Source of the DNA: Streptomyces sp. T12
GTDB lineage: Bacteria > Actinomycetota > Actinomycetes > Streptomycetales > Streptomycetaceae
DNA length: 64,000 nt
Direction of reading: 5' to 3'
Assembly (NCBI RefSeq): GCF_028736035.1
Contig: NZ_CP117867.1
Span: 1 to 64,000, forward strand
Shown here: positions 8,907 to 16,378 of the stretch, one piece after another
Position numbering within the stretch: the first letter of the stretch is position 1
How the letters are laid out: every line of letters begins with the position of its first letter
Notes under the pieces: model-generated
Seen by the model: the letters and a program-made list of their open reading frames with translations, nothing else
What the model was told of the DNA's origin: nothing
Databases searched by the model: none
Program-made: the position numbers and the translations under genes

Positions 8907-8929
8907 CCGAAGGCTTTTAGTAGCCTCCC
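8907..8929 (+). promoter_or_regulatory. Left-module promoter element P4
   Basis: CCGAAGGCTTTTAGTAGCCT is the most divergent of four copies; TTTTAGTAG is kept. It ends 58 bases before the start at 8988. No clear -35 was found, in keeping with dependence on an activator at O5. Confidence 0.4.
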
Positions 8930-8987
8930 AGTGCTCCGCCGGGCTGACCGGCGCAGCCCCGACCGGACAGAGGAGCACGAAGCCGCT

Positions 8988-9350
8988 ATGGGCAGCCACC
9001 GCAAACAGGACCTGTGGGTGTTGGACACCGTCTGGGAGACCGCGAAGGCCCGCGCCAAGGACGTCGACCACATGCCCCTGGGCACCGTCCTGGACCACCT
9101 CCTGCGCGAGTACGCCGCCGGCCGGATCCCCCTGGACCTTCCCCAGGACGCCGACCGGGGCCCCGGCCGCAGCGCCAAGGGCGCCGGCGTCGACCCCGAC
9201 AACTGGAAGGCCGCCACCGAGCGAGCCGAGGCCGACGGCCTGTCCGGCTCGCGCGTAGCCGAGCTCCTCCTCACCGCCTACGCTGCCGGCCACCTCGAGC
9301 TGGCCGTGTCCGTACGGGTCAAGAAGCGCCCCCGCCGTATGGCTTCCTGA
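8988..9350 (+). CDS. Ribbon-helix-helix-like protein, duplicated
   Basis: A 120-residue protein starting at the ATG that follows AGGAGC. A longer frame opens at 8931, but that part overlaps the promoter element and lacks a ribosome site. Two related halves are visible: residues about 6-45 (LDTVWETAKARAKDV then LDHLLREYAAGRIPL) and about 66-105 (DNWKAATERAEADGL then ELLLTAYAAGHLEL). The pattern resembles ribbon-helix-helix DNA-binding units in tandem, ending in a basic KKRPRR tail. It is the best local candidate to bind the 18-bp dyads of this module. Family placement is inferred from pattern only. Confidence 0.65.
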   Translation: MGSHRKQDLWVLDTVWETAKARAKDVDHMPLGTVLDHLLREYAAGRIPLDLPQDADRGPGRSAKGAGVDPDNWKAATERAEADGLSGSRVAELLLTAYAAGHLELAVSVRVKKRPRRMAS

Positions 9351-9435
9351 CAGACCAGGCCGGCCCAGCTCGGCGCCGCTGCACCTCTGCCTCACCCAGC
9401 CAACTCCGTTGATACTGGGTTCAGTTGACATGGAC

Positions 9436-9472
9436 AAGGAGTGGGGCCGCACCGTTGGTGCGGCCCCACTCC
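9436..9472. terminator. Bidirectional hairpin terminator
   Basis: A perfect 17-bp stem with GTT loop (9436-9452 with 9456-9472). It lies between the rightward gene ending at 9350 and the leftward gene ending at 9517, so it can serve both. Confidence 0.85.
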
Positions 9473-9516
9473 TGCTTCCGAACGACCCACCGATGGCATC
9501 GCCGCCGGGTTCGGCA

Positions 9517-10191
9517 TCAGCGGCGGCTCCGTGACACGAGGGTTCGTCGTTTGATGTGGGCGCGGGGCGCGCCGTCCACGTGCGTGTACGGCGCGCGTGA
9601 GGCGAGCTTGGTATCGATGCAGGGCTGCCCGGCCGGTGCATGGCAGACCGGGCAGGCGACGGTGAAGGCGCGGCACTCCCGTTGGTTGCGCTCGAGGATG
9701 GCCTGCTCCGGCGTGCGGATGGGCTGCTGGTCGGAGCAGAACCGCGCGTGCAGCTCGGCGGCCTCCTCCACCGCGGTGCGCTTGCGCTTGCGGCAGCTCC
9801 AGGAGCAGTTGCGGCAGCGCGCGACGTAGAAGGCGCGGCCGGGACAGCGCGGGTCGCGCTCGGGGAGCTGGCGGTGCCGGCCCTTGCCGGTGCGCGGGCA
9901 GCGGGATCCGTCCTCGTGCTCCGCGGTCAGCCGCCACTGGGACTGCTTCAGGCTCACGAGCGTGCCGGGAACGGCGCGGGTGTCGGAGTAGTGCAGGCCG
10001 CCGCCATGATGATGGTGATCGTCGTGCGGGTCGTCGTGGGAGCCGGCGGCGACCCACCGGGCCATGTGCACCCCTATCGTGCCGGGACACAGTTGACCCG
10101 GAGGCGCCCCGCACGCCGGACATGTCACCGATGTGGCCGCCGCGTCCGGCAGCAGCTCGATCTCGTTGTCCTGCATCTCCCCTGCCCTCAC
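9517..10191 (-). CDS. Zinc-finger protein
   Basis: A 224-residue protein with a CPACGAPPGQLC motif near residue 24 and a second copy, CPVCHAPAGQPC, near residue 180. Small CxxC..PGxxC zinc-binding units of this kind are common in actinobacterial plasmid and phage proteins. A His-rich stretch (near 53-63) and a Cys/Arg-rich centre (CRNCSWSCRKRKR) also look metal- or nucleic-acid-binding. The start overlaps the stop of the upstream gene by 4 bases (ATGA), so the two are translationally coupled and probably act together. An internal Met at residue 6 is an alternative start. Confidence 0.7.
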   Translation of the reverse strand: MRAGEMQDNEIELLPDAAATSVTCPACGAPPGQLCPGTIGVHMARWVAAGSHDDPHDDHHHHGGGLHYSDTRAVPGTLVSLKQSQWRLTAEHEDGSRCPRTGKGRHRQLPERDPRCPGRAFYVARCRNCSWSCRKRKRTAVEEAAELHARFCSDQQPIRTPEQAILERNQRECRAFTVACPVCHAPAGQPCIDTKLASRAPYTHVDGAPRAHIKRRTLVSRSRR

Positions 10192-11234
10192 CGCGTGGTT
10201 GCTGGTGCTGCCAACGCGTACGCCGCCGACACCGTGCCGTTCACGCCGCCCGTGAACGCTTGGTCCTCACGGCACTCCCGGCACAGACCATCTGGCGTCC
10301 GCCCCCCCATCCGTACCCGGCACCTGTCGCACCGAGGCTTGTCGAACCCGGAATCCGGCCCCGCGAACTGCGAGCGCACGTACGGCGTGCCCTTCTTGGG
10401 TAGACGTACGCGAGCGTACCGGTACGGCAATTTGAGTGCTTTGTTTCCGCCGTGCGGACGCTCCCGCAGCTTCTGCATGAGCAGCTCCTCCGGCCACCCG
10501 CTGCGGATCAGCGACGCCATCAGGTTCACGATCCAGCCGGCTTCCTTGTGGGCCGGGTCGAACCACTCCGTCTGGTCGCGCAGACGCTCCATGAGCCCGT
10601 CCTTGAACCCGTCCCCGCTGTAGGGCATGCGGTACACGCCCAGGCGGGCTTGCTCCGGGGCGAGGATGAAGCGGTCCGGACGCCGGACGATCAGCGGCTT
10701 GTTGTTGCGGTCACGGCCGGTGACCTCGCCCTGGGCGTCGAACGCGATTAGGCCGGCGGCGGCGAGGCTGTGCCCGATCTTCTCCACCGTGTGGCCTGTA
10801 CGCAGATGCATGCGCACCGTCCACTCACTCAGCTCGAGACGCTCGGCGAGGGTGCGCATACTGATCTGACCGGCCCAGTCACCGCGGGCAATTTTCGCCA
10901 ATTCGCATAGGATGCACCTGCACGTCCGGCAGGACTCCGGCAGAGCGACCGAGGACGCCCACTGCAGCGGTGTCGGCGGCTCTTCTTCAGGAGTCTGCGG
11001 GAGCGGAGGATCCAGCGGTACGCCCGTGGGGATGCCATCCTTCACGAGGCCGTACAGCGCCAGGTGAGCGGTGTGGATCTGTACGGCGCGGCGGCCGAGA
11101 CCCGAACGGTCCATCACGGCCGCGGTCGTCGGGACGACGGCGGGATTCTCGGCGGCCAGCTCGATGCGCGCGGAGAGTGTGATCCGACACGTTTTGCAGT
11201 CGTTCGGTGGGCAATCACGGTGCTGCTGTGCCAC
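10188..11234 (-). CDS. Winged-helix plasmid protein (possible Rep/control)
   Basis: About 348 residues from the GTG at 11234, chosen because AAAGAGG lies 6 bases upstream; the frame stays open to a GTG at 11279. Near residues 125-150, ISMRTLAERLELSEWTVRMH is a clear helix-turn-helix. A CPPNDCKTC motif near the N-terminus, CRTCRCILC in the middle and CDRCRV..CREC near residue 320 suggest zinc binding. Upstream lies the inverted copy of the promoter block shared with the transfer operons, so the gene is probably in the same regulon. A replication initiator or transfer regulator is plausible, but I see no diagnostic Rep motif. Confidence 0.65.
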   Translation of the reverse strand: MAQQHRDCPPNDCKTCRITLSARIELAAENPAVVPTTAAVMDRSGLGRRAVQIHTAHLALYGLVKDGIPTGVPLDPPLPQTPEEEPPTPLQWASSVALPESCRTCRCILCELAKIARGDWAGQISMRTLAERLELSEWTVRMHLRTGHTVEKIGHSLAAAGLIAFDAQGEVTGRDRNNKPLIVRRPDRFILAPEQARLGVYRMPYSGDGFKDGLMERLRDQTEWFDPAHKEAGWIVNLMASLIRSGWPEELLMQKLRERPHGGNKALKLPYRYARVRLPKKGTPYVRSQFAGPDSGFDKPRCDRCRVRMGGRTPDGLCRECREDQAFTGGVNGTVSAAYALAAPATTR

Positions 11235-11473
11235 GGGTGGCCTCTTTCTGGCTACTGCCTGGTGGAGGGAGAACAGCACCCCCGCTACACTCGGCAGCAG
11301 ACCTACGCGCTGGTCACGCTCCAGCCCCGAAGTCCGGCCCAGGACGGCAATCCTGGGAGCTCCGGCTCGGGGCTTTTGCGTGTCTGGAGTTTCTGGAGAT
11401 CCTACGCCTGGTCAGCGGTGTGATGTCCACAGCGTGCGAGGGCGAGCCGTCGTCCCGACGAACTCTCATCTCC

Positions 11474-11592
11474 ACTGTTCGACCGGGCACTTACCGCCTC
11501 GCTTGCCACCAACCGACCATCGGTGTCACAGAGCCATAACTCCCGCGTGGTGCGACCGCGGTGAGTGGGCAGTGGACTCGTGGTGAGTGGGG
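11474..11592 (-). promoter_or_regulatory. Shared promoter/operator block, copy A
   Basis: Read on the minus strand: CACTCACC-type repeats, GCGGGAGTTATGGCTCTGTGAC, then GGTGGCAAGCGAGGCGGTAAG and CGAACAGTG. The same order occurs in copies B (26541-26728) and C (31977-32109), here inverted. It points at the winged-helix gene ending at 10188 and leaves an untranslated leader of about 240 bases. Confidence 0.7.
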
Positions 11593-11715
11593 CTGGCGGC
11601 TCCCAATTCCCGCAGAGGCTGGGGCTGTCGTGCGTCATGACGCCGCTCGCGGATGAGCGCGGTCGGGCTGCGGTTTCCGGGCGTACCGCGCTGCTGGGTT
11701 GACGCGCCGTCACTT

Positions 11716-11907
11716 CTACTCGGTCTTCGAGGGGTCGATCAGCGTGGTCGGCTGCCCGATGGCGTCGACGGCCTGGCGGTACCAATCGACGGGGACCAGG
11801 ACCGCGACCTCGGTGCGGTACCGGCGCAGGACGATCGCGCCCCGGACGCGGGCGCGGATCTCGGTCAGCAGGTTCCCCCAGTTCTTCCGCACTTCTTCGG
11901 TCGTCAT
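11716..11907 (-). CDS. Phd/YefM-like antitoxin, no partner toxin
   Basis: About 63 residues. The core EEVRKNWGNLLTEIRARVRGAIVLRRYRTEVAVLVP follows the Phd/YefM pattern (N-terminal DNA-binding fold ending in a strand that reads A-V-L-V-P). Such proteins neutralise RelE, YoeB or Doc toxins and repress their own promoter. The start at 11907 is preceded by GGAAG; Met at 11919 and 11979 are alternatives. No toxin frame follows on the minus strand, so it is an orphan or regulates or protects against a toxin elsewhere. The upstream region (11950-12010) is AT-richer and has short inverted repeats (AAGTC-AAC-GACTT). Confidence 0.65.
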   Translation of the reverse strand: MTTEEVRKNWGNLLTEIRARVRGAIVLRRYRTEVAVLVPVDWYRQAVDAIGQPTTLIDPSKTE

Positions 11908-12123
11908 GACTTCTTCCATGCCGGTGAGCGTACGGGGCGTCACAGGATCTAGAGAACACCACAAGTCGCAAGATCTCAAGAGACTTGAAAGTCAACGACT
12001 TTTGTGTGAGTCTCGATCTGCCGCAGAAAACACGGCGGCCCCGGGCTTCGGTGACTGCAACACCGTGCCCAGGGCCTAGACCACCCATCCCTGTTTCCCA
12101 AAGCAGACAAGGGAGTTATGGCC

Positions 12124-12231
12124 GTGAGCCAGACTGTACCGCCGCAGGTCCCGCCCGTGGACCGCAGGTCCTCCGAACAGGCCGCCGAGCGCCTGTCCCG
12201 CACCTGGTCCCCCGCCGGGGGTGCCCGGTGA
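12124..12231 (+). CDS. Tiny ORF 1 of micro-operon
   Basis: About 35 residues from GTG at 12124, with GGGAG 8 bases upstream; the ATG at 12118 would sit only 2 bases from it. The peptide is Pro/Arg-rich and of unknown role. Its stop overlaps the GTG of the next gene by 4 bases. GGGAGTTATGG here also occurs in the shared promoter blocks, so part of this stretch may be regulatory rather than coding. Confidence 0.4.
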   Translation: MSQTVPPQVPPVDRRSSEQAAERLSRTWSPAGGAR

Positions 12232-12401
12232 GCCAGCAGGACCTGGAGGCCTACCGCCATCACCAGCAGAACCGCCTGGCCCTTGCCGGGGCGGCGCGCG
12301 ACCAGCTCGCGCTCGGCCGCAGCCACGCCACCGACACCCTGCCGAAGTCCACCAACCCCGACACCCCGTCGGGCACGACCTCCGCAGGGGGCGAGCGCTG
12401 A
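12228..12401 (+). CDS. Tiny ORF 2 of micro-operon
   Basis: A 57-residue peptide starting at a GTG within GTGA. It is helical and polar (SQQDLEAYRHHQQNRLALAG) with a Thr/Ser/Pro-rich tail; no family recognised. It is linked by overlaps to the genes on both sides, and third codon positions are strongly G/C, which supports translation. Confidence 0.5.
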   Translation: MSQQDLEAYRHHQQNRLALAGAARDQLALGRSHATDTLPKSTNPDTPSGTTSAGGER

Positions 12402-12553
12402 TGGTCGGCAAGAACAAGACCGAGTCCGGCTGGACCGCCGACCAGCGCGCCGGGCAGCAGCGCCTGAACGACCAACTCAACGCCAATCGGAGCGCGCCCC
12501 GCGAGGGACGCGAGCCGGCCGGCAAGGAGAAGCGTTCGGGCTGGGGATCGTGA
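12401..12553 (+). CDS. Tiny ORF 3 of micro-operon
   Basis: A 50-residue, very hydrophilic Lys/Arg/Glu-rich peptide (MVGKNKTESGWTADQRAG at the start, ending KEKRSGWGS). The ATG overlaps the previous stop (TGATG). It has no recognised domain. The composition suggests an intrinsically disordered, nucleic-acid- or partner-binding peptide, but this is inference. Confidence 0.5.
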   Translation: MVGKNKTESGWTADQRAGQQRLNDQLNANRSAPREGREPAGKEKRSGWGS

Positions 12554-12735
12554 TGGCCCCCCGCCACGTCGACCTGGACCGCGCCGTCGCCCGTGCGGTC
12601 GAGCGTGTCGACAACGCCGTCCTCAACAACGCCCACCACGCCGCAGGTGCCTACGGAACCGCGCTCCTCGCGCTCATCGAAGCCCGCCGCGACCGCCAGG
12701 CCGAGACCGGCAAGAGCGAACACGCCGGAGCCTGA
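12553..12735 (+). CDS. Tiny ORF 4 of micro-operon
   Basis: A 60-residue helical peptide starting at the ATG in TGATG. Residues 8-48 (DRAVARAVERVDNAVL onward) form an amphipathic Ala/Leu/Arg-rich helix. No family recognised. It is the last member of a run of four genes with 1- or 4-base overlaps and is followed by 138 bases before a secreted-protein gene. Confidence 0.55.
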   Translation: MAPRHVDLDRAVARAVERVDNAVLNNAHHAAGAYGTALLALIEARRDRQAETGKSEHAGA

Positions 12736-12873
12736 CCGGTCCGCGCGTAGTCGCCCCGGTTCCGGCACTGACACCGCACCCGCATAACGCGGAAGCGCAC
12801 CGGCACCGGGGTGGCCACGGCCGACCGGCCACCCCGCCACGACGGCGGGAACGTCCAGCACAGGACAGGAACC

Positions 12874-13365
12874 ATGATCGTGAACAAGCGAATGGCTGCC
12901 GCCGTCGCGGCAGCCACCACCGCAGCCCTCGTCACCCTGGGCACCGCGACCAGCGCCGCCGCCGACAACAGCCACCTCCCCGGCGCCAACCAGCCCAGCG
13001 ATACCTACGAGACGCGCGTTTGGAACCCCGACACCCAGCGCTACGAGACCGGCACCGTCACCGAGTACCCCGACGTGGAGATAAGGGAGGAGAAGCCGGA
13101 GCCGACCCGGCCGGCCTCCGCCCCGGCCCCGTCGACCAGCGGCGGCACCCACCGCGTCACCCCCGCAATCGGCGTGGCGTTCCGGACTGAGGACGGCGTC
13201 AAGACCAGCTCGGGCATCAGCCCCCGCGACCGGGTCACCTTCCACGGCACCGTCACCGTCGGCGGCACGGTGTACTACCGCGCCACCCAGACCACGACCG
13301 GACTCGGCGGCTGGGGCGCACTGCGCACCGGTCTCCTCCCCGCCGTCTACGTCGTCCGCGCCTGA
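12874..13365 (+). CDS. Secreted protein with signal peptide
   Basis: A 163-residue protein. The ATG at 12874 follows CAGGACAGGAA. Residues 1-28 are a typical Sec signal peptide: Lys/Arg start, an Ala/Thr/Leu core, cleavage after ATSAAA. The mature part has a Pro-rich linker (near 75-90) and a C-terminal beta-rich domain (VTFHGTVTVGGTVYYRATQTTTGLGGWG), reminiscent of small SH3-like repeats. It lies in the plasmid maintenance region and ends just before a hairpin terminator. It may act at the cell wall; the function is unknown. Confidence 0.7.
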   Translation: MIVNKRMAAAVAAATTAALVTLGTATSAAADNSHLPGANQPSDTYETRVWNPDTQRYETGTVTEYPDVEIREEKPEPTRPASAPAPSTSGGTHRVTPAIGVAFRTEDGVKTSSGISPRDRVTFHGTVTVGGTVYYRATQTTTGLGGWGALRTGLLPAVYVVRA

Positions 13366-13382
13366 CCACCCCTGAGCACCAC

Positions 13383-13407
13383 GCCCCCAGCCTCCCCGGC
13401 TGGGGGC
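13383..13407 (+). terminator. Hairpin terminator
   Basis: Perfect 10-bp stem GCCCCCAGCC/GGCTGGGGGC with loop TCCCC, 17 bases after the secreted-protein gene and just before the tRNA-like sequence. Confidence 0.75.
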
Positions 13408-13412
13408 TCCCC

Positions 13413-13485
13413 GCCCTCGTAGCCCAACAGCAGAGGCACCCGCCCAGTGCGCGGCCGCAGTCCGGGTGCGAATCCCGGCGAGGGC
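13413..13485 (+). tRNA. tRNA-like sequence, atypical
   Basis: Seventy-three bases fold as a cloverleaf: a 7-bp acceptor stem GCCCTCG/CGAGGGC, D arm GCC..GGC, an anticodon arm with four pairs (CCGC/GCGG) and a perfect 5-bp T stem CCGGG/CCCGG. An encoded ACCA follows (13486-13489). Departures: C instead of T33, TGCGAAT instead of TTCGAAT in the T loop, one anticodon-stem mismatch and a 6-nt variable loop. If functional, the nominal anticodon AGT would make it tRNA-Thr. It may be degenerate, an integration-site relic or a plasmid tRNA with unusual identity. Confidence 0.5.
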
Positions 13486-13525
13486 ACCACGACCAGCAGC
13501 CCAACACCCAGGAGGACAAGCAGCA

Positions 13526-13999
13526 ATGGGCGGTACTGCCCCCGGTACTGACCTCGGTACTAACGGTACTTTCGACTACTTCGAGGCCCGAGCCCTCCAG
13601 ATCGCCGACGACATCACCCGGCGCATCGCCCACGCCATGCCCGGCGCTCCCTTCCCGTCGTACGACGACCTCAACGACATCTACGGCACGTCCCGCCGCA
13701 CCCTGGCCCGCGCCTGCGCCATCCTCCGCGACCGCGGCCTCATCCGCCGGGTGGAGTCCTGGCGGGGGAGCGGCCACGAGATCACCGACCGCAGGCAGAC
13801 CGGCGGGGGAGCTGCCGAAGGCTTCTGGGACCGGATCAAGACCGCACGCGCCGGCAACGGCCCCCTCTGGCCCACTCCCGGCGAAGCAGACACCTGCCCC
13901 GTCTGCGGCGGAGGCCGACGCGGCGAACCCCACCCCGTATGGGGCTGGGCCTGTTCTTCCTGCGTCCGCACCGGAGCCGTCATCACCCACCACTCCTGA
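13526..13999 (+). CDS. GntR-type winged-helix regulator with zinc ribbon
   Basis: A 157-residue protein. The ATG at 13526 follows AGGAGG. Residues about 22-85 fit the GntR DNA-binding domain (DDITRRIAHAMPGAPFPSYDDLNDIYGTSRRTLARACAIL); the last recognition-helix residues are typical. The C-terminal part has CPVC near residue 123 and CSSC near 142, a likely zinc ribbon in place of a ligand domain. Streptomyces plasmids use GntR regulators of the KorSA type to repress transfer genes. It is therefore a candidate for binding the GTGGTAAG-type sites, an inference that needs testing. Confidence 0.75.
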   Translation: MGGTAPGTDLGTNGTFDYFEARALQIADDITRRIAHAMPGAPFPSYDDLNDIYGTSRRTLARACAILRDRGLIRRVESWRGSGHEITDRRQTGGGAAEGFWDRIKTARAGNGPLWPTPGEADTCPVCGGGRRGEPHPVWGWACSSCVRTGAVITHHS

Positions 14000-14024
14000 C
14001 CCCGTCACCAGCAAGGAACCCCGC

Positions 14025-15185
14025 ATGGCCATCCCCGTGGACGTCGACACCATCGACAAGACGCTGTCCGAGTACGAGACCGAGATCAAACGCATGACCG
14101 AGGCCGGGCTGCTCGTCGACTCCAGCCCCGCCGCCGAGCAGCCACCCGAGCAGACCCCAGACACGCCCGAGCCCCCCAGCAAGCCCCGCCGATGGCCCCT
14201 CTGGCTCCTCCTCGCAATCTCCGTCCTCGGGGCGGTCATCGTCGGCGTCATCGGCTTCGCCGGTTCCTACAGCGCCGTGCAGCGTCTCGCCCTCGACCAC
14301 GGCATCAGCCCGTCCATCGCCCGATGGGTCCCGATCGGCGTGGACGCCGGGATCGCCTCGTTCCTCTGCCTTGATCTCGCGCTCGCCATGATGCGCCTGC
14401 CCGTCCCCGTGCTCCGCCCGGCCGCGCACCTGCTGACCGCAGCCACGGTGTGGTTCAACGCCGCCGGCGCATGGGCGCAAGGCGACTGGACCGGCACCGG
14501 CCTGCATGCCGTGCTGCCCGTCCTGTTCGTGATCGCTGTCGAGTCCGGCCGCAACGCCGTCGCTCAGCTCGCGGGCATCGAGGACGGAACGCGCATGGAC
14601 GGCGTCCGGCTGTCCCGCTGGCTCCTGGCGCCCCTCCCGACCTTCCTCCTGTGGCGCCGCATGCGCCTGTGGGAGATCACCTCCTACACCGACGCCCTCA
14701 AGCTCGAACGCCTCCGCCGCGCCTGCGCCCGGTACATCAAGCAGCGCTACGGAAAGGTCCGCAAGGCGCCGGTAGAGGTCTGCTCCTACTGGGAGGACGT
14801 CAGCGACGGAAGCGTCCGCGACCTTGACCGTGACGGGATGCTATCCGCCCTCGCCGCCATCTGTGTCGAGGCCGACGAAAACGCCCGAGCGATGGCACGC
14901 AACAGCCGCAAGTCTTCCCGGAAACGACGCGTCGACATGGCCACAACCCTTGCCGGTAAAGGGAAGTGGGCCACTCGGGGGGAGAAGGCGGAGGACGACG
15001 AGCGGCCGCTCAAGCCGGCGGATCTGGCAAAGGTCCGCAGGGTTGCGAAGGCCCTCGGCGGAGCCGACAAGCTCTCCGTCCGCATCGTGAAGCACGCCAT
15101 CGGTGGCGGACAGAACCGCTACCTCATCCGCCTTCGCAACGCGGTTCAGGAAGAGGCCAGGGCCGCCGCCCAGACCACTGACTAA
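14025..15185 (+). CDS. DUF2637 membrane protein (Spd-like)
   Basis: A 386-residue protein. After a 55-residue cytoplasmic lead, residues about 57-180 contain four hydrophobic segments in the DUF2637 pattern (IGFAGSYSAVQRLA, then PIGVDAGIASFLCLDLAL, then LLTAATVWFNAAGAWA, then AVLPVLFVIAVESGRNA). DUF2637 proteins are widespread on Streptomyces conjugative elements and resemble Spd proteins of plasmid spread. The C-terminal half is basic and helical and may contact DNA. A second family member lies at 24137. It is followed by a hairpin terminator. Confidence 0.85.
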   Translation: MAIPVDVDTIDKTLSEYETEIKRMTEAGLLVDSSPAAEQPPEQTPDTPEPPSKPRRWPLWLLLAISVLGAVIVGVIGFAGSYSAVQRLALDHGISPSIARWVPIGVDAGIASFLCLDLALAMMRLPVPVLRPAAHLLTAATVWFNAAGAWAQGDWTGTGLHAVLPVLFVIAVESGRNAVAQLAGIEDGTRMDGVRLSRWLLAPLPTFLLWRRMRLWEITSYTDALKLERLRRACARYIKQRYGKVRKAPVEVCSYWEDVSDGSVRDLDRDGMLSALAAICVEADENARAMARNSRKSSRKRRVDMATTLAGKGKWATRGEKAEDDERPLKPADLAKVRRVAKALGGADKLSVRIVKHAIGGGQNRYLIRLRNAVQEEARAAAQTTD

Positions 15186-15196
15186 CCAGCAACCAC

Positions 15197-15238
15197 GCGG
15201 CGCCCGGCCCGAGTTGTCGAGGCCCGGCCGGGCGCCGC
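15197..15238 (+). terminator. Hairpin terminator
   Basis: A 13-bp perfect stem (15197-15209 with 15226-15238), 12 bases after the DUF2637 gene. Confidence 0.75.
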
Positions 15239-15278
15239 CTCTCCCGAGCCTCTACGAGCATCAGGAGCACCGCGCATC

Positions 15279-15596
15279 ATGCCGGAACTGGAATCGACAA
15301 TGCGTTCCCAGCAGGCGGGAACCTCACCTGCGATCGACGCTCGCGCACACGCGAGCACCACCGAGTTCGCCGACCTCGGGACCGCTGCCCTGGCAGCGGT
15401 GGGCGTGGAAGCCCCGACCGAGGAGCACAACGTGGACATACACGCGCCCGGCGCGGACGAGAACCGCGCCCGCGCCCTCATGCTCGCGGCCATGCGCCGC
15501 CCCGGCGCCTGGACCCGCCTGGTAGACGCGGTAGACGCGCAGGTCAGCGCTCTACCCGCTCTGCCCCTCCTCGCGGGGGAGGGGAGCGACAGGTGA
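15279..15596 (+). CDS. Hypothetical acidic protein
   Basis: A 105-residue protein that I do not recognise. The ATG follows AGGAGC. It is rich in Ala and acidic residues with no signal or membrane segment; the most conserved-looking part is RALMLAAMRRPGAWTRLVDAV near residues 65-85. The stop overlaps the GTG of the next gene (GTGA), so the two are coupled. It probably belongs to the small membrane-gene operon running to 17877. Confidence 0.6.
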   Translation: MPELESTMRSQQAGTSPAIDARAHASTTEFADLGTAALAAVGVEAPTEEHNVDIHAPGADENRARALMLAAMRRPGAWTRLVDAVDAQVSALPALPLLAGEGSDR

Positions 15597-16366
15597 CCGG
15601 CAAAACCGACTGGTGGCGCGTCAAGGCGCCGCAGCCCGACCCGGACGAGACACAGCCGGAGCACGAGCGGCCGGACATGACCCCCGACCCGCGCGACCCC
15701 GCCGCCCGCTGGTGGAACAAGGTCTACGACGCCGACAGCGGCGACACGTTCGACGCCGACCCCAAGGCCGCCGCTCCGGCGCAGCACGCGCCCGGCCTCG
15801 GCCGATGGGCGTGGACTCCGGGCGGCTGGCAGCAGACAGGCCCGACACCCCCGCCGCCTCCCGCGAGCCCTTCACAGGCCCACGAGGTGACCAAGGAGTA
15901 CGGGCCGCCGCCGGAACATGCATACCTGCGGCAGGACTTCGAGCCGCAGCCTGCGGAGGACGCCCCAGGCCTGGTCGGCCGGGCCCGCGCCATCAGCCGG
16001 AAGAAGAGCACCCGCCGGTTGATCTACTTCGGCAGTGCCGCCGCCGCGGGCTGGCACTACGGCATGCCTCAGTGGATGCACCACCACATCGTCACCATCG
16101 GCTCTCAGGACAGCATCGGCGGCGGAATCCTCATCGGCTGCGTATTCGTCGGTGTCGCCTTCATCCCGGCCGCCGTCACCCGCCACATAGGCGCCCGGAT
16201 TGACGGCCTGATCACCTCCGGACTCGGCCGCGACGGCACAGACGGCCACGAGCCCCGCCCGATCCACCTGTTCAACCCTCTGTGCGGCTGGTTCGGCAGC
16301 GTCCCCCTCGCCTCCGCCGGGCTCGCCCTCGCCCTCTACACCCCCGCCAGCCCCATCACCCTCTAA
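15593..16366 (+). CDS. Membrane protein, plasmid spread region
   Basis: A 257-residue protein starting at the GTG in GTGA. The first 135 residues are hydrophilic and Pro-rich. Three hydrophobic segments follow: near 143-160 (IYFGSAAAAGWHYG), near 168-200 (GGGILIGCVFVGVAFIPAAV) and near 230-255 (FGSVPLASAGLALALYTP). I do not recognise a family. Gene order (DUF2637, small gene, membrane proteins, parA) resembles spd clusters of Streptomyces plasmids, so a role in intramycelial spread is a reasonable inference. Confidence 0.65.
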   Translation: MTGKTDWWRVKAPQPDPDETQPEHERPDMTPDPRDPAARWWNKVYDADSGDTFDADPKAAAPAQHAPGLGRWAWTPGGWQQTGPTPPPPPASPSQAHEVTKEYGPPPEHAYLRQDFEPQPAEDAPGLVGRARAISRKKSTRRLIYFGSAAAAGWHYGMPQWMHHHIVTIGSQDSIGGGILIGCVFVGVAFIPAAVTRHIGARIDGLITSGLGRDGTDGHEPRPIHLFNPLCGWFGSVPLASAGLALALYTPASPITL

Positions 16367-16378
16367 GGATCCCTTCCC

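Noticed and set aside
11388..11990. Partial inverted similarity between GTTTCTGGAGATCCTACGCC near 11392 and the minus strand near 11980
   Set aside because: About 19 of 27 bases match; too weak to call an attachment site or operator without comparison to relatives.
13181..14251. Minus-strand frames over the GntR and DUF2637 genes
   Set aside because: The plus-strand genes have ribosome sites and recognisable domains; the minus frames have none.
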